Below, piece after piece: positions 1-10,155 of a stretch of 64,000 nucleotides of DNA. The position numbers and the translations under genes were made by a program. The DNA lies in assembly GCF_001267155.1 (NCBI RefSeq), contig NZ_CP012357.1, forward strand, positions 496,001 to 560,000. Direction: 5' to 3'. This stretch comes from Spiroplasma litorale. Its GTDB lineage: Bacteria > Bacillota_I > Bacilli_A > Mycoplasmatales > Mycoplasmataceae. How positions within the stretch are numbered: the first letter of the stretch is position 1; each line of letters starts with the position of its first letter. The notes beneath the pieces are model-generated. The model was not told the DNA's origin and searched no databases. It was given only the letters and a program-made list of their open reading frames with translations.

Positions 1-485
1 TTACTGGAAAAATGATGTTAGCACATGTTGCTTCTTATCAAGGCTTAATTGCAGCAAATAGAATTGCAAAAAGACTTGGCAATAAAGATGCAGAAGACAT
101 CATTATGAACTATAATAAAGTACCAAGTTGTATATACACTCACCCAGAAGTTGCGATGATTGGTAAAACTGAAGACCAACTAAAAAAAGAAGGCATTGAA
201 TACAAAGCGTATAAATTTCCTTTTGCAGCAATAGGAAAAGCACTAGCTGATGGTAATACAACAGGTTTTGTGAAACTAATTTGTGAACCAAAGTATAAAG
301 AAGTTATTGGCGCACATATAATTGCAAACACTGCAACTGATATGATATCTGAAATTACAACTTTGATGGAAGCAGAAGGAACAATTACTGAATTATCAAA
401 AGCAATACACCCGCATCCAACTTTAAGTGAGGCAGTATGAGAAGCGGCAGAAGCTCTTGAATTTGGAAAACCAATTAATTTCTAA
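1..485 (+). CDS. lpdA: Dihydrolipoamide dehydrogenase (E3), C-terminal part
   Basis: The gene enters from the left edge; about 160 C-terminal residues are visible. E3 re-oxidises the lipoyl groups of the pyruvate dehydrogenase complex with FAD and NAD+ in the cytoplasm. The visible part is the dimerisation domain: the segment reading SCIYTHPEVAMIGKTE matches the family's conserved start of that domain, and HPHPTLSEA near the end carries the His-Pro pair of the active-site His-Glu dyad. The C-terminus runs through a UGA (438-440) read as Trp and stops at UAA 483-485. A hairpin terminator follows, so this is probably the last gene of a pdh operon lying to the left. The family identity is secure; the upstream operon is inferred. 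Confidence 0.96.
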
Positions 486-520
486 AAAAAATTTTACTAG
501 TCTATCTTTAATAAAATTAT

Positions 521-541
521 GTCGACATTGTCGACTTTTTT
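521..541 (+). terminator. Rho-independent terminator after lpdA
   Basis: GTCGAC (521-526), a 3-base loop ATT, GTCGAC (530-535) and a run of six T. The six-base arm is itself a palindrome. It lies 35 bases after the lpdA stop. Confidence 0.8.
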
Positions 542-594
542 AATTTATTTAAAAAATTAATTATTATTCAAGTAAGTAATTTTAAATAATGGTA

Positions 595-600
595 TATAAT
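595..600 (+). promoter_or_regulatory. Probable -10 box for the 748-4432 exporter operon
   Basis: TATAAT at 595-600, between the lpdA terminator and the exporter genes. No convincing -35 is seen at the usual spacing. A start near 607 would give a leader of about 140 bases that contains the hairpin at 695-735. Confidence 0.5.
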
Positions 601-694
601 TATTAAAAATAAAGAAAATAGGAATTGAAAATAGAAAAAATTTAAATTAAAAGATAACTTGGAAATATTAAATTATTATCAAATAGCAATAAGT

Positions 695-735
695 ACACTT
701 TTTAGAAATGTTTCTATTCATAAAGTGTTTTTTTT
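695..735 (+). promoter_or_regulatory. Hairpin plus U-tract abutting the SD: possible attenuator
   Basis: ACACTTT (695-701) pairs with AAAGTGT (722-728); inside, AGAA (704-707) pairs with TTCT (712-715). Eight T (728-735) follow, and the GGAGG ribosome site starts at 738. It lies inside the leader downstream of the -10 box at 595, so it is not simply the lpdA terminator. A frame from TTG 659 to TAA 758-760 (33 codons) runs through the hairpin and overlaps the exporter start at 748. Attenuation is an inference. Confidence 0.45.
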
Positions 736-747
736 ATGGAGGTATGA

Positions 748-2553
748 ATGCAAAAAGTAAAAGAAAGAGTTAAATTCTTTTCAAAAGATAAATTTAAAAA
801 ATATGGTGCACTTCTTAAAGGTTCAATAAAAGCATATCCATTTTTATTTTCAACTTATATATTTTTAGCAATATTTGATACTACTTTATTCTCATGTATG
901 TCACTTGTAATTGCGAATTTAATTAAAAATATTACTGGTGAAGGTGGTGCAACTTTATTTGGTTTGCAAATGCATTGATATAGTTGGACTGCAATTGGAA
1001 TTTCAATGGTAGTTACATATGCAATTGTTGAATATTTTTTTAACTATGTTGGTGGTGTTTGAACTAGAAAAATCGAGATATGACTTAGAGTTAAATGTTT
1101 AAAAGCTTTAGTTGATGTTGATTTAACATTCTACTCAAAAAACCAAATTGGTAATTACATGACTAAAATTATTGGTGATTCACAAGGGGCAGCTGATGGT
1201 TTGAATGAATGAACAAATAACTTTATTTATATAATTATTATGTTGATTTTAATTAATATAATAATGTTTGCTCTTGACCCTTTAATTGCTGCTATTGCAC
1301 TTAGTGTATTTGTAGTTTTGCTTATTTTATCTTTATTTGTTTTTTTTGCATATCGTAAGTCAACAATAGAATCAATTGACTACAAACAAAATTTAGATGC
1401 AGATAATACAGATAGATTAATGAATATAAGATTAATTAAATCAAGCGGAACAGAATTAAGTGAACTGGAAAGAATTAAAGTAAACAATAAACTATATGCA
1501 AAAAAAGTTAATAAAACAGTTTGATGAGGAACATTTCTAATTATATTTGCAAACTTTTTTGGTTGAATACTACCAGGATTAATTACAATATCTATAATTT
1601 TAATTTATAATGGCACATATAGTATTTCACAAATATCTGCTTTAATAATTCCGTTTGTATCAACGGTTACAATATTAACTGGAGCAATGTTTTTACTACC
1701 AATGGTTTTAAGAGCGCTATCAATTTCAATGAATTGTAACTGAAGGTTAAATTATATTTATTCTCAAGAAAGTTTAATAAAATATTCACTTGAACCAGTT
1801 AAAATCGATAGTATTGATAAAATTGAAATTAAAGACATGGAATTTATATACCCAGAATCTCCAAATAAGGTTATACTTCCTAAAACTTCATTAACTTTTG
1901 AAAAAGGAAAAAGCTATGCGTTTGTTGGAGAAACAGGTAGTGGTAAATCTACAATTGCAAAAGTTTTATTAAGATTTTATGATCCTTCACAAGGAAAAGT
2001 TCTTATAAATGGAATAAACTTAAAAAATATTGATATGCCAAGTTACTTGGATAAACTTGGATACGTTGAACAAGAACCTCAAATTTTGTACGGTACAGTA
2101 ATGGACAATATAAGATATGCAAAATTTGATGCAACTGATGAAGAAGTAATTGCTGCTGCTAAAAAAGCAAGTTTACATAATTTTATATTAACTCTATCTG
2201 ATAAATACGACACAATTTTAGGTGAACGTGGTTTTATATTTTCAGGAGGACAAAAACAACGTTTAGTAATTGCGCGTATGTTTTTAAAAAATCCAGAACT
2301 ATTAATTTTAGATGAAGCTACAAGTGCATTAGATAACATTGTTGAAAAAGAAGTTCAAGCTCAATTAGATAAACTAATCGTTGGTAGAACAACAATAGTT
2401 ATTGCACATAGGTTATCAACAATAAGAGATTGTGACCAGATTATTGTGTTGGGTGGTAATGCTGGTGGAATTGTACAAATGGGTACGTTTGATGAATTAA
2501 AAGAACAAGAAGGTCATTTTATAAATTTATATAAAGCTGGATTGATGGGGTAA
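748..2553 (+). CDS. ABC exporter half-transporter 1 (TM domain + ATPase)
   Basis: 601 aa. An N-terminal membrane domain of about 330 residues with several long hydrophobic helices is fused to an ATPase domain. Walker [10 protein letters not shown] is at residues 394-402, the signature SGGQ at about 499-502, and [12 protein letters not shown] (Walker B, catalytic Glu) and the IAHRLST switch follow. This is the multidrug/lipid exporter architecture (ABCB, Sav1866/BmrCD type). It uses ATP in the cytoplasm to push a substrate across the membrane; the substrate cannot be read from sequence. ATG 748 follows GGAGG (738-742). The next gene starts 4 bases after the stop and is a diverged copy of the same architecture, so the two probably form a heterodimer. 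Both ATPase domains look canonical, unlike many heterodimeric exporters with one degenerate site. Confidence 0.93.
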
Positions 2554-2557
2554 TAAT

Positions 2558-4432
2558 ATGAATACACAAATTTATGAAGAAAAAGCAAAAGCAGAAATTG
2601 CTCAAAAAATCTTAGAAGAACATAAACAACATGGTTATTTATGGCTACTATTTTCATATTTAAAACATCACCCATGAACTGCAACAATTATTTTTGTTTT
2701 ATCTGCACTTGGTAGTGGATTAGCTGTTAGTATCCCATTACTTATGCAACAAACTTTATTATGCATAAGTAATTTGAGAGATGACGGTAAAGATACAACA
2801 ACCACTTTTATAATCTGACAATTTACTTGAAAAGATTGAATTTATTTACAACTTGCTGTTTATGTTGCATTAGCAATTCTTGTTTTTACAAGAAATATAA
2901 CTGTAGGTAAATTAGGAAGAGATATAGAAATACATTTAAGAAATGAAACTTTAAAAGCTTTAATGATGCAAGATATTTCTTATTACAGTACTCAAAAAAT
3001 TGGAGAAATATTAACAAAACTTGGAGCAGACACATGATTGATTGGTGAACAAACAAGGGTAATCCCAACTATGTTATTAATGGCTGTTTTTAATTTTATA
3101 GGTTCTGCAATAGTTCTTTTGACAGTAGATTGAAAACTTGGATTAATTGCAACAGGGTTTATTTCTTTTGGTCTGATTTCAATGATATTTTTCTTGAAAA
3201 GAGTTGGAAAATGAGTTGGAAAATTAAGAACTACAATTACTTTCGTTAACGGAGACATTACAGATAGAATTGGTTCAATTAGATTAATTAAAGCTAGTGG
3301 TACTGAAAAATATGAAAAAAACCGTTTTAAAGAAATTCATGGAGAATTTTATGACACTGTAAAAAAATTTTTTAGAAGACTAAGTTTTGTTATGACTGGT
3401 GCCTTTACAACTGTTATGGCGCTTCAACTTGTTGTACTTTTATCTGCTTATGGTTTTTATTATGATCAAATACCACACTTAATTATAATATCTACAACAT
3501 TTATTGCGGGTTTAGGAACAATGACATCCCCAATTTATTTATTGCTTAGATCTGCGTTTGGGTATATGATGGCAAACGAATGTACAAAAAGGGTTTATCA
3601 AATAACTACTTCTAAACCAAAATTTGATTCTCATTACTACAAGGGTCAAGGTAAATACTTACAATCTATAAACAAAGATATTGTATTTAATGGAGTGTCT
3701 TTTAATTATCCTGAAAAACCACACGTTAATGTTTTACCTAAATTTGATTTTACATTTGAAAAAGGAAAAAGCTATGCTTTTGTTGGAGAAACTGGTAGCG
3801 GTAAGTCATCAATTGCAAAATTGTTATTAAGATTTTATGACCCAACAGAAGGGGTTATACTTATAAATGGTGAAGATGACTTAAAAGATTTACATTTAAA
3901 ATCATATCTTGACTTAATTGGTTATGTAGAACAAGAACCACAAATTATGTTTGGAACAGTTAAAGAAAATATAATGTATACTAATCCTGAAGCAACTGAT
4001 GAAGAAGTTATTGCTGCTGCAAAAAAAGCTAATTTACACAAATTGGTAATGAGTTGACCAAATCAATACAATACAATCCTTGGAGAACGTGGATTTATGT
4101 TAAGTGGTGGTCAAAAACAACGTTTAGTAATTGCACGTATGTTTTTAAAAAACCCAGAAGTACTTATTTTAGATGAAGCTACAAGTGCGCTAGATAATAT
4201 TGTTGAAAAAGAAATTCAAGTTGAACTTGATAAATTAATGAAAAATAGAACAAGTATTTCAATTGCACATAGACTATCTACAATTAAAAATTGTGATCAA
4301 ATAATTGTTTTAGCAAGAGGGCAAGGGGTTGTTCAAAAAGGTACATTTAATGAGTTAAAAAATAAACCAGGGCATTTTAAAAATTTATATGACGCTGGTT
4401 TAATGAAAGAAGAAAAGCAGAATAATAATTAA
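2558..4432 (+). CDS. ABC exporter half-transporter 2 (TM domain + ATPase)
   Basis: 624 aa, with the same fusion as its upstream neighbour. Residues 1 to about 370 form the membrane domain; Walker [10 protein letters not shown] is at 410-418, the signature LSGGQ at about 515-519, then [11 protein letters not shown] and IAHRLST. The ATPase domains of the two genes are very similar over long stretches, pointing to an old tandem duplication. Start ATG 2558 is 4 bases beyond the previous stop, so the genes are translated together. Probable partner of the first half-transporter in a heterodimeric exporter. Substrate unknown. Catalytic motifs are intact. Confidence 0.93.
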
Positions 4433-4455
4433 TATTTATTGGCAAATTAAATATA

Positions 4456-4489
4456 TAAAAATAGAGTTCCCATTTAATGCTCTTTTTTT
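4456..4489 (+). terminator. Weak terminator after the exporter pair
   Basis: AGAG (4463-4466) and CTCT (4480-4483), extended imperfectly by an A-run and a T-run, followed by seven T. The stem is short, so the call is tentative. Confidence 0.4.
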
Positions 4490-4598
4490 ATATAATGAAT
4501 ATATTATCAATTTAATTTATTGATAAACTTAAAAGTGTTATATTGATTATTTTTTATATATAATGTATAATAAAAAAGACTCAAAAGGGGTTAGACTA

Positions 4599-4976
4599 AT
4601 GAATAAAGAAGTTAAAATTGTTAAAAATAAAACAAAAAAAATTATGATAGTAACGTTAATTTTCTTAGTTTTATCAGTTACAGGACTTATAGGTTCAATT
4701 TTTTTATATTTAAAATTTGAAAGAATTTATCTATTGGTTCCTATGTTTATATTTTTGATTCTTTTAATTTGCTGTTTATTGTCTTTGTTGGGCGGTTTAA
4801 TTTTTTTAATAAAAAATAAGAGATTAGAACAAATTAAATATATGAAAGCTAAACCTGCTCTTGAATGAGGGATATTTTATTTTAAAGTCCTATCAAATAT
4901 TGAAAATTTTGTTGTTAAAAATAATAAATTAAAAAAAGGTGATGAGTATGAAGGAGAAAAAGGAAAATCTATTTAA
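4599..4976 (+). CDS. Small two-helix membrane protein, unknown function
   Basis: 125 aa. A basic N-terminus is followed by two long hydrophobic segments (about residues 14-35 and 42-67) and a lysine-rich cytoplasmic tail ending near GEKGKSI. I do not recognise a family. ATG 4599 is preferred over the in-frame ATG 4563 because it sits 8 bases after AGGGG (4586-4590); the upstream ATG has no ribosome site. One UGA is read as Trp (4866-4868). The next gene starts inside its 3' end (overlap 29 bases), so the two are probably co-translated. Confidence 0.75.
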
Positions 4977-5811
4977 GGATTATAAAAAAATAATTAGAAA
5001 ATATGTTAAATTTATACCTCTTGTTTATATGGTTTTTATAATTGACGTATTAGTTTTTTATTGTTTAGTTGCTTTATTTATTACGAATAGGATAATTGAA
5101 AAAGACTTTTTATCTTGAGCTATTATTGCTGCGTGTTTATATACAATTTTTAGATTCTCATTCGTGAATTGATTTCAAAAAAATAAGTATTATAAAAAAA
5201 TAGTTGTCTTTGACTTTAAAGATAGTGTTGCAGGTCAAGGAAGAATTATTAAAAGAGAAATATGTTTTAACTCAATTAATTTCTGAGTTATACTTGTAAT
5301 TATTAACTTTACAACTGCTATTTTTGTTAATTATGAGGTTTCTACTTTTCTAACAAATCAAAAAATAATGTTAGCTGTTACAAATACCTCATTAAATATG
5401 TTGTTATTACCATCATTTATATCAACTTTCCAAAAAATTGGACAAACAGATAAAAATGTTGCTTCAAATTATATAAACTTAGTTAAGGATCAGTACTTTT
5501 CGAATAAATCATTATTTGAAAATGTAGAATTTGAAAAAAACTTTTTAAACTTAAAATTTACTAAAAATGATTTAGTTTCAAAAAATGGTATTTTTGTTTT
5601 AATTAATAAGGATGATTTAAAACAAAAAGAAATTGACAACATGAAAAAAATTAATGATGTTATATTAAAAAACTATAGAGAAATTTGAGAATCATATTAT
5701 AAATTTTTAAAAGAAAAAAATAATATTAAAGTATCAAAACTTAAAATGCACTCTCAATATTGGATTGAGAGAATTTATGACCATATATTTATAGATTTTT
5801 TCGATGTATAA
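4948..5811 (+). CDS. Multi-helix membrane protein, unknown function
   Basis: 287 aa. Four likely membrane helices (near residues 22-46, 54-74, 112-135 and 140-160) are followed by a cytoplasmic C-terminal region of about 120 residues. No motif that I recognise. ATG 4948 follows AAAGGTG at a normal distance and overlaps the previous gene. The C-terminal region contains one UGG and one UGA Trp codon. A strong hairpin terminator follows the stop directly. It forms a two-gene unit with 4599-4976. Confidence 0.75.
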
Positions 5812-5815
5812 AAAA

Positions 5816-5855
5816 AATATTGAGTAATATTAAACGTATTACTCAATATTTTTTT
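5816..5855 (+). terminator. Strong terminator
   Basis: Perfect 14-bp stem: AATATTGAGTAATA (5816-5829) against TATTACTCAATATT (5837-5850), a 7-base loop, then a T-run. It starts 5 bases after the stop of 4948-5811. Confidence 0.9.
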
Positions 5856-5862
5856 AATTTCT

Positions 5863-5878
5863 AAAAAAAAAAAAAAAA
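5863..5878 (+). repeat. Homopolymer A16 upstream of an ABC operon
   Basis: Sixteen A in a row. TATTAT/TATAAA boxes lie 12-15 bases downstream (5891-5899), and the ABC ATPase starts at 5948. Length change here could alter promoter geometry; see findings. Confidence 0.8.
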
Positions 5879-5947
5879 CAGAAATAAGTGTATTATAAAA
5901 ATATAGTATTAATAGATTAATAATAAACAATTTGACAGAGGTAAAAT

Positions 5948-6625
5948 ATGATAAAAGTTTCTAACGTTTTTAAAAATTATTCAAAGAAAATTGTATTAAA
6001 AAATATTAATTTAGAGATAAAAAAAGGTGAAAAAATTGCAATTATGGGTTTGAATGGTAGTGGAAAAACAACTTTAGCTGAAATTATTTTAAAAATTTTT
6101 TCACCATCGTCTGGAGAAGTTGTTTATGAAGATAAAAACATTTCGAAAAATGCAACATTCCAAGATATAAATTTTGATGGTGAATTAAATTTAAAACAAC
6201 TAGTTAACTTTTATTGTGGTGCTTTTAAAGTGAAAGTTAATACAAGTGAATATTTTAAAAAATTTGATTTAGAAAATGAAACCAAACAAAAATATTTAAA
6301 ATTATCTGGTGGACAAAAGCAAAAATTTAAATTTTTAATAACATTATTGAATAACCCTAAATTATTACTTTTAGATGAATTAACAACTTCGCTTGATTAT
6401 TTATGAAGGCATAAAATTGTATTATTAATTAAAGATTATATAATAAAAAACGATTGTACATTAATAATGGTATCACATGATATAGAAGAAGTGTCTCAAT
6501 TATGTGATAGGGTTTTGTTAATGTCAAATGGTGAAATAATTAAAGACTTAGATTTAAAAAAAACAAAAGAAGAATCAATAAATATCTTGAAAAAGGAGAT
6601 TTTATCTAATGCTAGCAATATTTAA
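5948..6625 (+). CDS. ABC transporter ATPase subunit (ABC-2 type)
   Basis: 225 aa, a free-standing ATPase. Walker A GLNGSGKTT is at residues 34-42, then the signature LSGGQKQ, LLLLDELTTSLD with the catalytic Glu, and the switch MVSHD. This resembles the CcmA/DrrA-like group that works with separate ABC-2 permeases. The next gene (6609) is such a permease and overlaps the 3' end by 17 bases, so the two almost certainly form one exporter. ATG 5948 follows AGAGG at 5937-5941. Substrate unknown. It is the only free-standing ABC ATPase in the window. Confidence 0.93.
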
Positions 6626-7337
6626 AGTAGAATCTATAAAATTTATTAAAAACCCTTGGTCAATAATTTTTGGTATATTTTTTCCTATAATGTGAATTTT
6701 GATTGATGGATTTGTTTGAGGTAAAAACTCGGTAAACGGTATTAATGTAATGAATTATGTATTTCCAGGTATAGTTTTACTAGTTGCTTCAACATTTACA
6801 ATTTCAACAATATCTTTAACATTAAGTAATGATAGAATAAACAAAAGATTAAAACAAATATCAATTACTAAAATTGGTGTAACAATGTATCTATTTGGAA
6901 TTGTTTTGTGAAATTACATTGTATTTATTTGTGACTTCGTATTAATATTTTTAATTGCTACTTTTGCTTTTGAATTAAAGGTTTCCTTTTTGCAGTTTTT
7001 ATTTTTAATAATTGTACCTCTATTTTTATTTATAACAAATTTTTTTATGGCAGTTTCAATTGCAAATAATAGTAAAACAACAAATTCTAACACCTTTATA
7101 ACTATTTTGATATTCTATATAACAATATTTTTATCTGGTTCCTCAATACCAACTTACATTTTTCCTGATTGATACAAATGAATACAAATTTTTATACCAT
7201 CTGGCAGCCCTGTTTTATTATTAACGTATTTGTCTAATGGTATAAATACAACTGAAATATGATATACATATTTAATTATGATTGCATACATTTTAATATT
7301 TGGGTTTATTGCAATTAAAACTTTTAAATGACAATAA
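6609..7337 (+). CDS. ABC-2 type permease, partner of 5948-6625
   Basis: 242 aa with about six hydrophobic helices, a short N-terminal cytoplasmic stretch (MLAIFKVESIKFIKNPW) and the layout of ABC-2 permeases. It begins inside the ATPase gene; AAAAAGGAG near 6592-6600 is a suitable ribosome site. Several Trp are encoded by UGA, so the gene looks fragmented under the standard code. Together with the ATPase it should export a substrate across the membrane; the substrate cannot be inferred. Confidence 0.88.
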
Positions 7338-7404
7338 CATATTATTATTTATATATTATTTGACATTTATAACCATATATAATTTAAACAATGGTGTAAA
7401 AAAA

Positions 7405-8115
7405 ATGAAATCAAGGATGAAAAGCAAGATTAATAAATTGTTGATAGCAGCAATTATATTTTTGTTATCAATTTATTTTATTAATGTATTATTTGGCTTA
7501 AATATAAGTTTATTTCGTGTAATTTGCATTTTAGAGCATTTTAACAATGTTATTTTTATAATGCTTATAGTCATTATTACATCGTATTTAATATATAAAT
7601 TTTCTTCACTAGTTAAAATAATAAATGAGTATAAAATATCACACTATAATGATTTTTAACTATTATTTATTTTAAATAAAAATATAAGATTATTTAAAAT
7701 TTATTTTTTAATATCTGCTCCTTTAATTTTAATAAGAATATGTGATGTATTTAGAATATACAGTTTAATTAATAATTATGATTTATTTGCTTCTATAATA
7801 ATGCTAACTTCTTTATTTTTAATATTGAATTTAATTGTTTTTTCTCTAATAATTTCATTTATATTTTTATGTAAAAGTAAAAAAATCAAAATTATAGATA
7901 ATAATTTTGATTTTGAATTAATTGATAATTTTATTAGTTTCTTAAATTTAAATCATGAATCTAATTATCTTTATGAAAACTTTGTATTTCAAAATTTTTT
8001 ATTAGTTTCAATAACTTCATACAAAAACGAAAAAACAATGAAGGTTTTTAAATTGTTAAACCAAAAATTAAGAGATAAAAAGAAAAGCACAGTCCCTCCA
8101 TTATTCGAATTCTAA
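7405..8115 (+). pseudogene. Four-helix membrane protein split by an in-frame UAA
   Basis: One frame is open from ATG 7405 to the stop at 8113-8115 except for UAA at 7657-7659. The first half (84 aa) holds two helices; the second half (about 151 residues) holds two more and a basic cytoplasmic tail ending KKKSTVPPLFEF. No start codon with a ribosome site lies between the UAA and ATG 7801, so the second half is unlikely to be an independent gene. The layout (four helices, then a tail with T-x-P-P) matches the intact 262-aa protein at 17220-18008, whose tail reads KKGTWPP; the preceding residues also align (KVFKLLNQKL against RVFTVVKYKF). I infer a nonsense-inactivated paralogue. The function of the family is unknown. 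Confidence 0.65.
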
Positions 8116-8154
8116 TTTTTTATCTAGTTTTAAAAAAGGAAGGAGAATAATTAT

Positions 8155-10029
8155 ATGAAAAAATTATTAAGTTTAATAGCAACAATGGGTATTGTTTCTT
8201 CAACTAGTACAATGGTAATTTCTTGTGGAAACTCAACTGATTCAACTGATAGTCAAAATGATAAAACAGACTTATCAAAAATGACAACAAAAGAATTGGG
8301 TACATTAGAAGGTAAAACAGATTTACCAACTTTAGATCAAATAGTAAAAGCAATAAATGAAAAAAATGCAAATTATGGTTTAACAACAGCTGATGTTAAA
8401 TTAGATGGAACTAATTCAGTAAGCTCTGCAAAATTAATTGCAATTGAAACTTCAAAAAAATTTAATGGAAGTGTTACTGTTACATATACATACAAAAAAA
8501 ATGTAATAAAAGATTTATCAACATTACCAATTAAAGATTTAGGGAACATAAATGGAGTTGGAGATTTACCATCAATTGATGAAGTTTTAGGTCAAGCAAA
8601 AGTTAAAAATCCAGAATGAGATCTAAAATATAGCGAAATTGAATTTGATGGAACACCGACAGTTGAAAAAGCTAAAATAAAAGCAAAAAGTGAATCTAAT
8701 TTATTTAGTGGTACAGTTGAAGTATCATATAAATTCACTAAAGTTGGTAAACGTGATCTTAAGGATTTAAAAGTCAAAGATTTAGGAAATATTATTAGTA
8801 CACAAGATTTAGTAACTAGTGTAACTTTAGATGAGATAATAACCGCTATTAATTCAAAAAATGATGGATGAATACTTACAACAAAAGATGTTAAATTATC
8901 AGGTTCAGCCACAAAAAATAAAGCTAAATTAGAAGCAGTAGAAAACTCTGCAAGTTTTAGTGGAAATGTAGAAGTAAATTATACTTTTAGAATTTGTTTC
9001 AATGTATCTATGCTTGAAGATGTTATTAATAAAAATGGTATTGGAGGAGCGGCTAGACCAAATGAACTAAATATTGGTTTTTTAATGGTTCCGAGTTATA
9101 AAAAAGCTGAAATAATGAACTCATTTAAAAGATTTGTAGTACCTTTATTGAAAATGGCAGAAATGCTTGGTATTGTAATAAGTTATGATCAAATTTTAGA
9201 AGTAGCAAATATTGATTTATTAGACGACCAAGGAAATGTTGTTAATAATGAAACTGGTGCAAAACCAGTTGCTAAAATGAAGTTAAGTGCTAAGGTAGGT
9301 AAAGAAAATTCACTTGATGGGGTTCATATTAAAGGTGAGGGGAACATATCTTTAAAAACTCAAAAAGCGGTTAGTGAAATTGCAAAACAAAAAGAGTTGG
9401 TAGATATAAAACCTTCTGACTCTACAGATTACACTGTAAAACAAACAATTTTAAATACGTTTTATGAAAAAAATAACATAACTGATGCAAATTTAAAAAA
9501 ACAATTTGATGTTACAACAAAAACTGAAACTAGTGCAACAATCAACACTGTATTTAACTCTGATTACACTCCTGATAACATTGATGTTACATTTAAAATA
9601 GTTTCACAAGAAGAAAACAAAAGAGTAATTTGAGATATTTCAAAAATGTCAGAAAATGATGAAGGTGAATTTGAACCAACAGTAAAAATTACTTCAGAAG
9701 AAAAAAACACAACATTGTATACAGAGTTGTTTAATTGCATAACTAATACAAAAGAACAATTTAAAAACTACTGAACTTTTGAATATATGTATGCCTTTAC
9801 AGAAGGTAAACAAGCAACATATATATTTGATAATCAAGAAAAATATGAAGCTGAATTTGAGGGAACTATAGAAGCTGGTACCTTATCCTCAACTGACTTT
9901 ATTAAAAAATTTGATACTATATTTGATATAAATATTGATTCATCAAATAGTAAAATTGAATTAAGTGTAAAATCAGGTCAAGAAAATTTTGCATTAAACG
10001 GAAGTTTAACATTAAATTATACAAAATAA
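8155..10029 (+). CDS. Surface lipoprotein with internal repeats
   Basis: 624 aa. The signal peptide starts MKKLLSLIATMGIVSS and ends in the lipobox VISC (Cys about residue 24), so the protein should be lipidated and anchored outside. The N-terminal third contains three diverged units of about 78-80 residues, each with a core like KDLG(N/T)-x-x-DLP-x-(L/I)D, then D-x-K-L-x-G-(T/S), ending in FSG-x-V-x-V-x-Y-x-(Y/F)K/R. The third unit breaks off before its usual ending. The rest has no motif that I recognise. A strong GGAAGGAG ribosome site precedes ATG 8155. A 13-bp hairpin terminator follows. Repeat lipoproteins of this shape are common in Spiroplasma; the role is not known, perhaps host contact. 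Confidence 0.88.
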
Positions 10030-10043
10030 AATATATAAATTAT

Positions 10044-10077
10044 ATATCTTCGTATTGAATAATACGAAGATATTTTT
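10044..10077 (+). terminator. Strong terminator after the repeat lipoprotein
   Basis: ATATCTTCGTATT (10044-10056), loop GAAT, AATACGAAGATAT (10061-10073), then a T-run. Perfect 13-bp stem. Confidence 0.9.
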
Positions 10078-10155
10078 TGTTTTAATTTGATATTGTTTAA
10101 TTGTATTAATAATTTATGTATAATTTAAATAATTAATATTTTTATAGGAGAAATT

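Noticed and set aside
486-747. Small RNA gene or tRNA between lpdA and the exporter
   Set aside because: No cloverleaf or conserved tRNA boxes seen; the hairpins here are explained by a terminator and a possible attenuator.
748-4432. A degenerate ATPase site in one half of the exporter pair, as in many heterodimers
   Set aside because: Walker A, signature, Walker B Glu and switch His are canonical in both halves.
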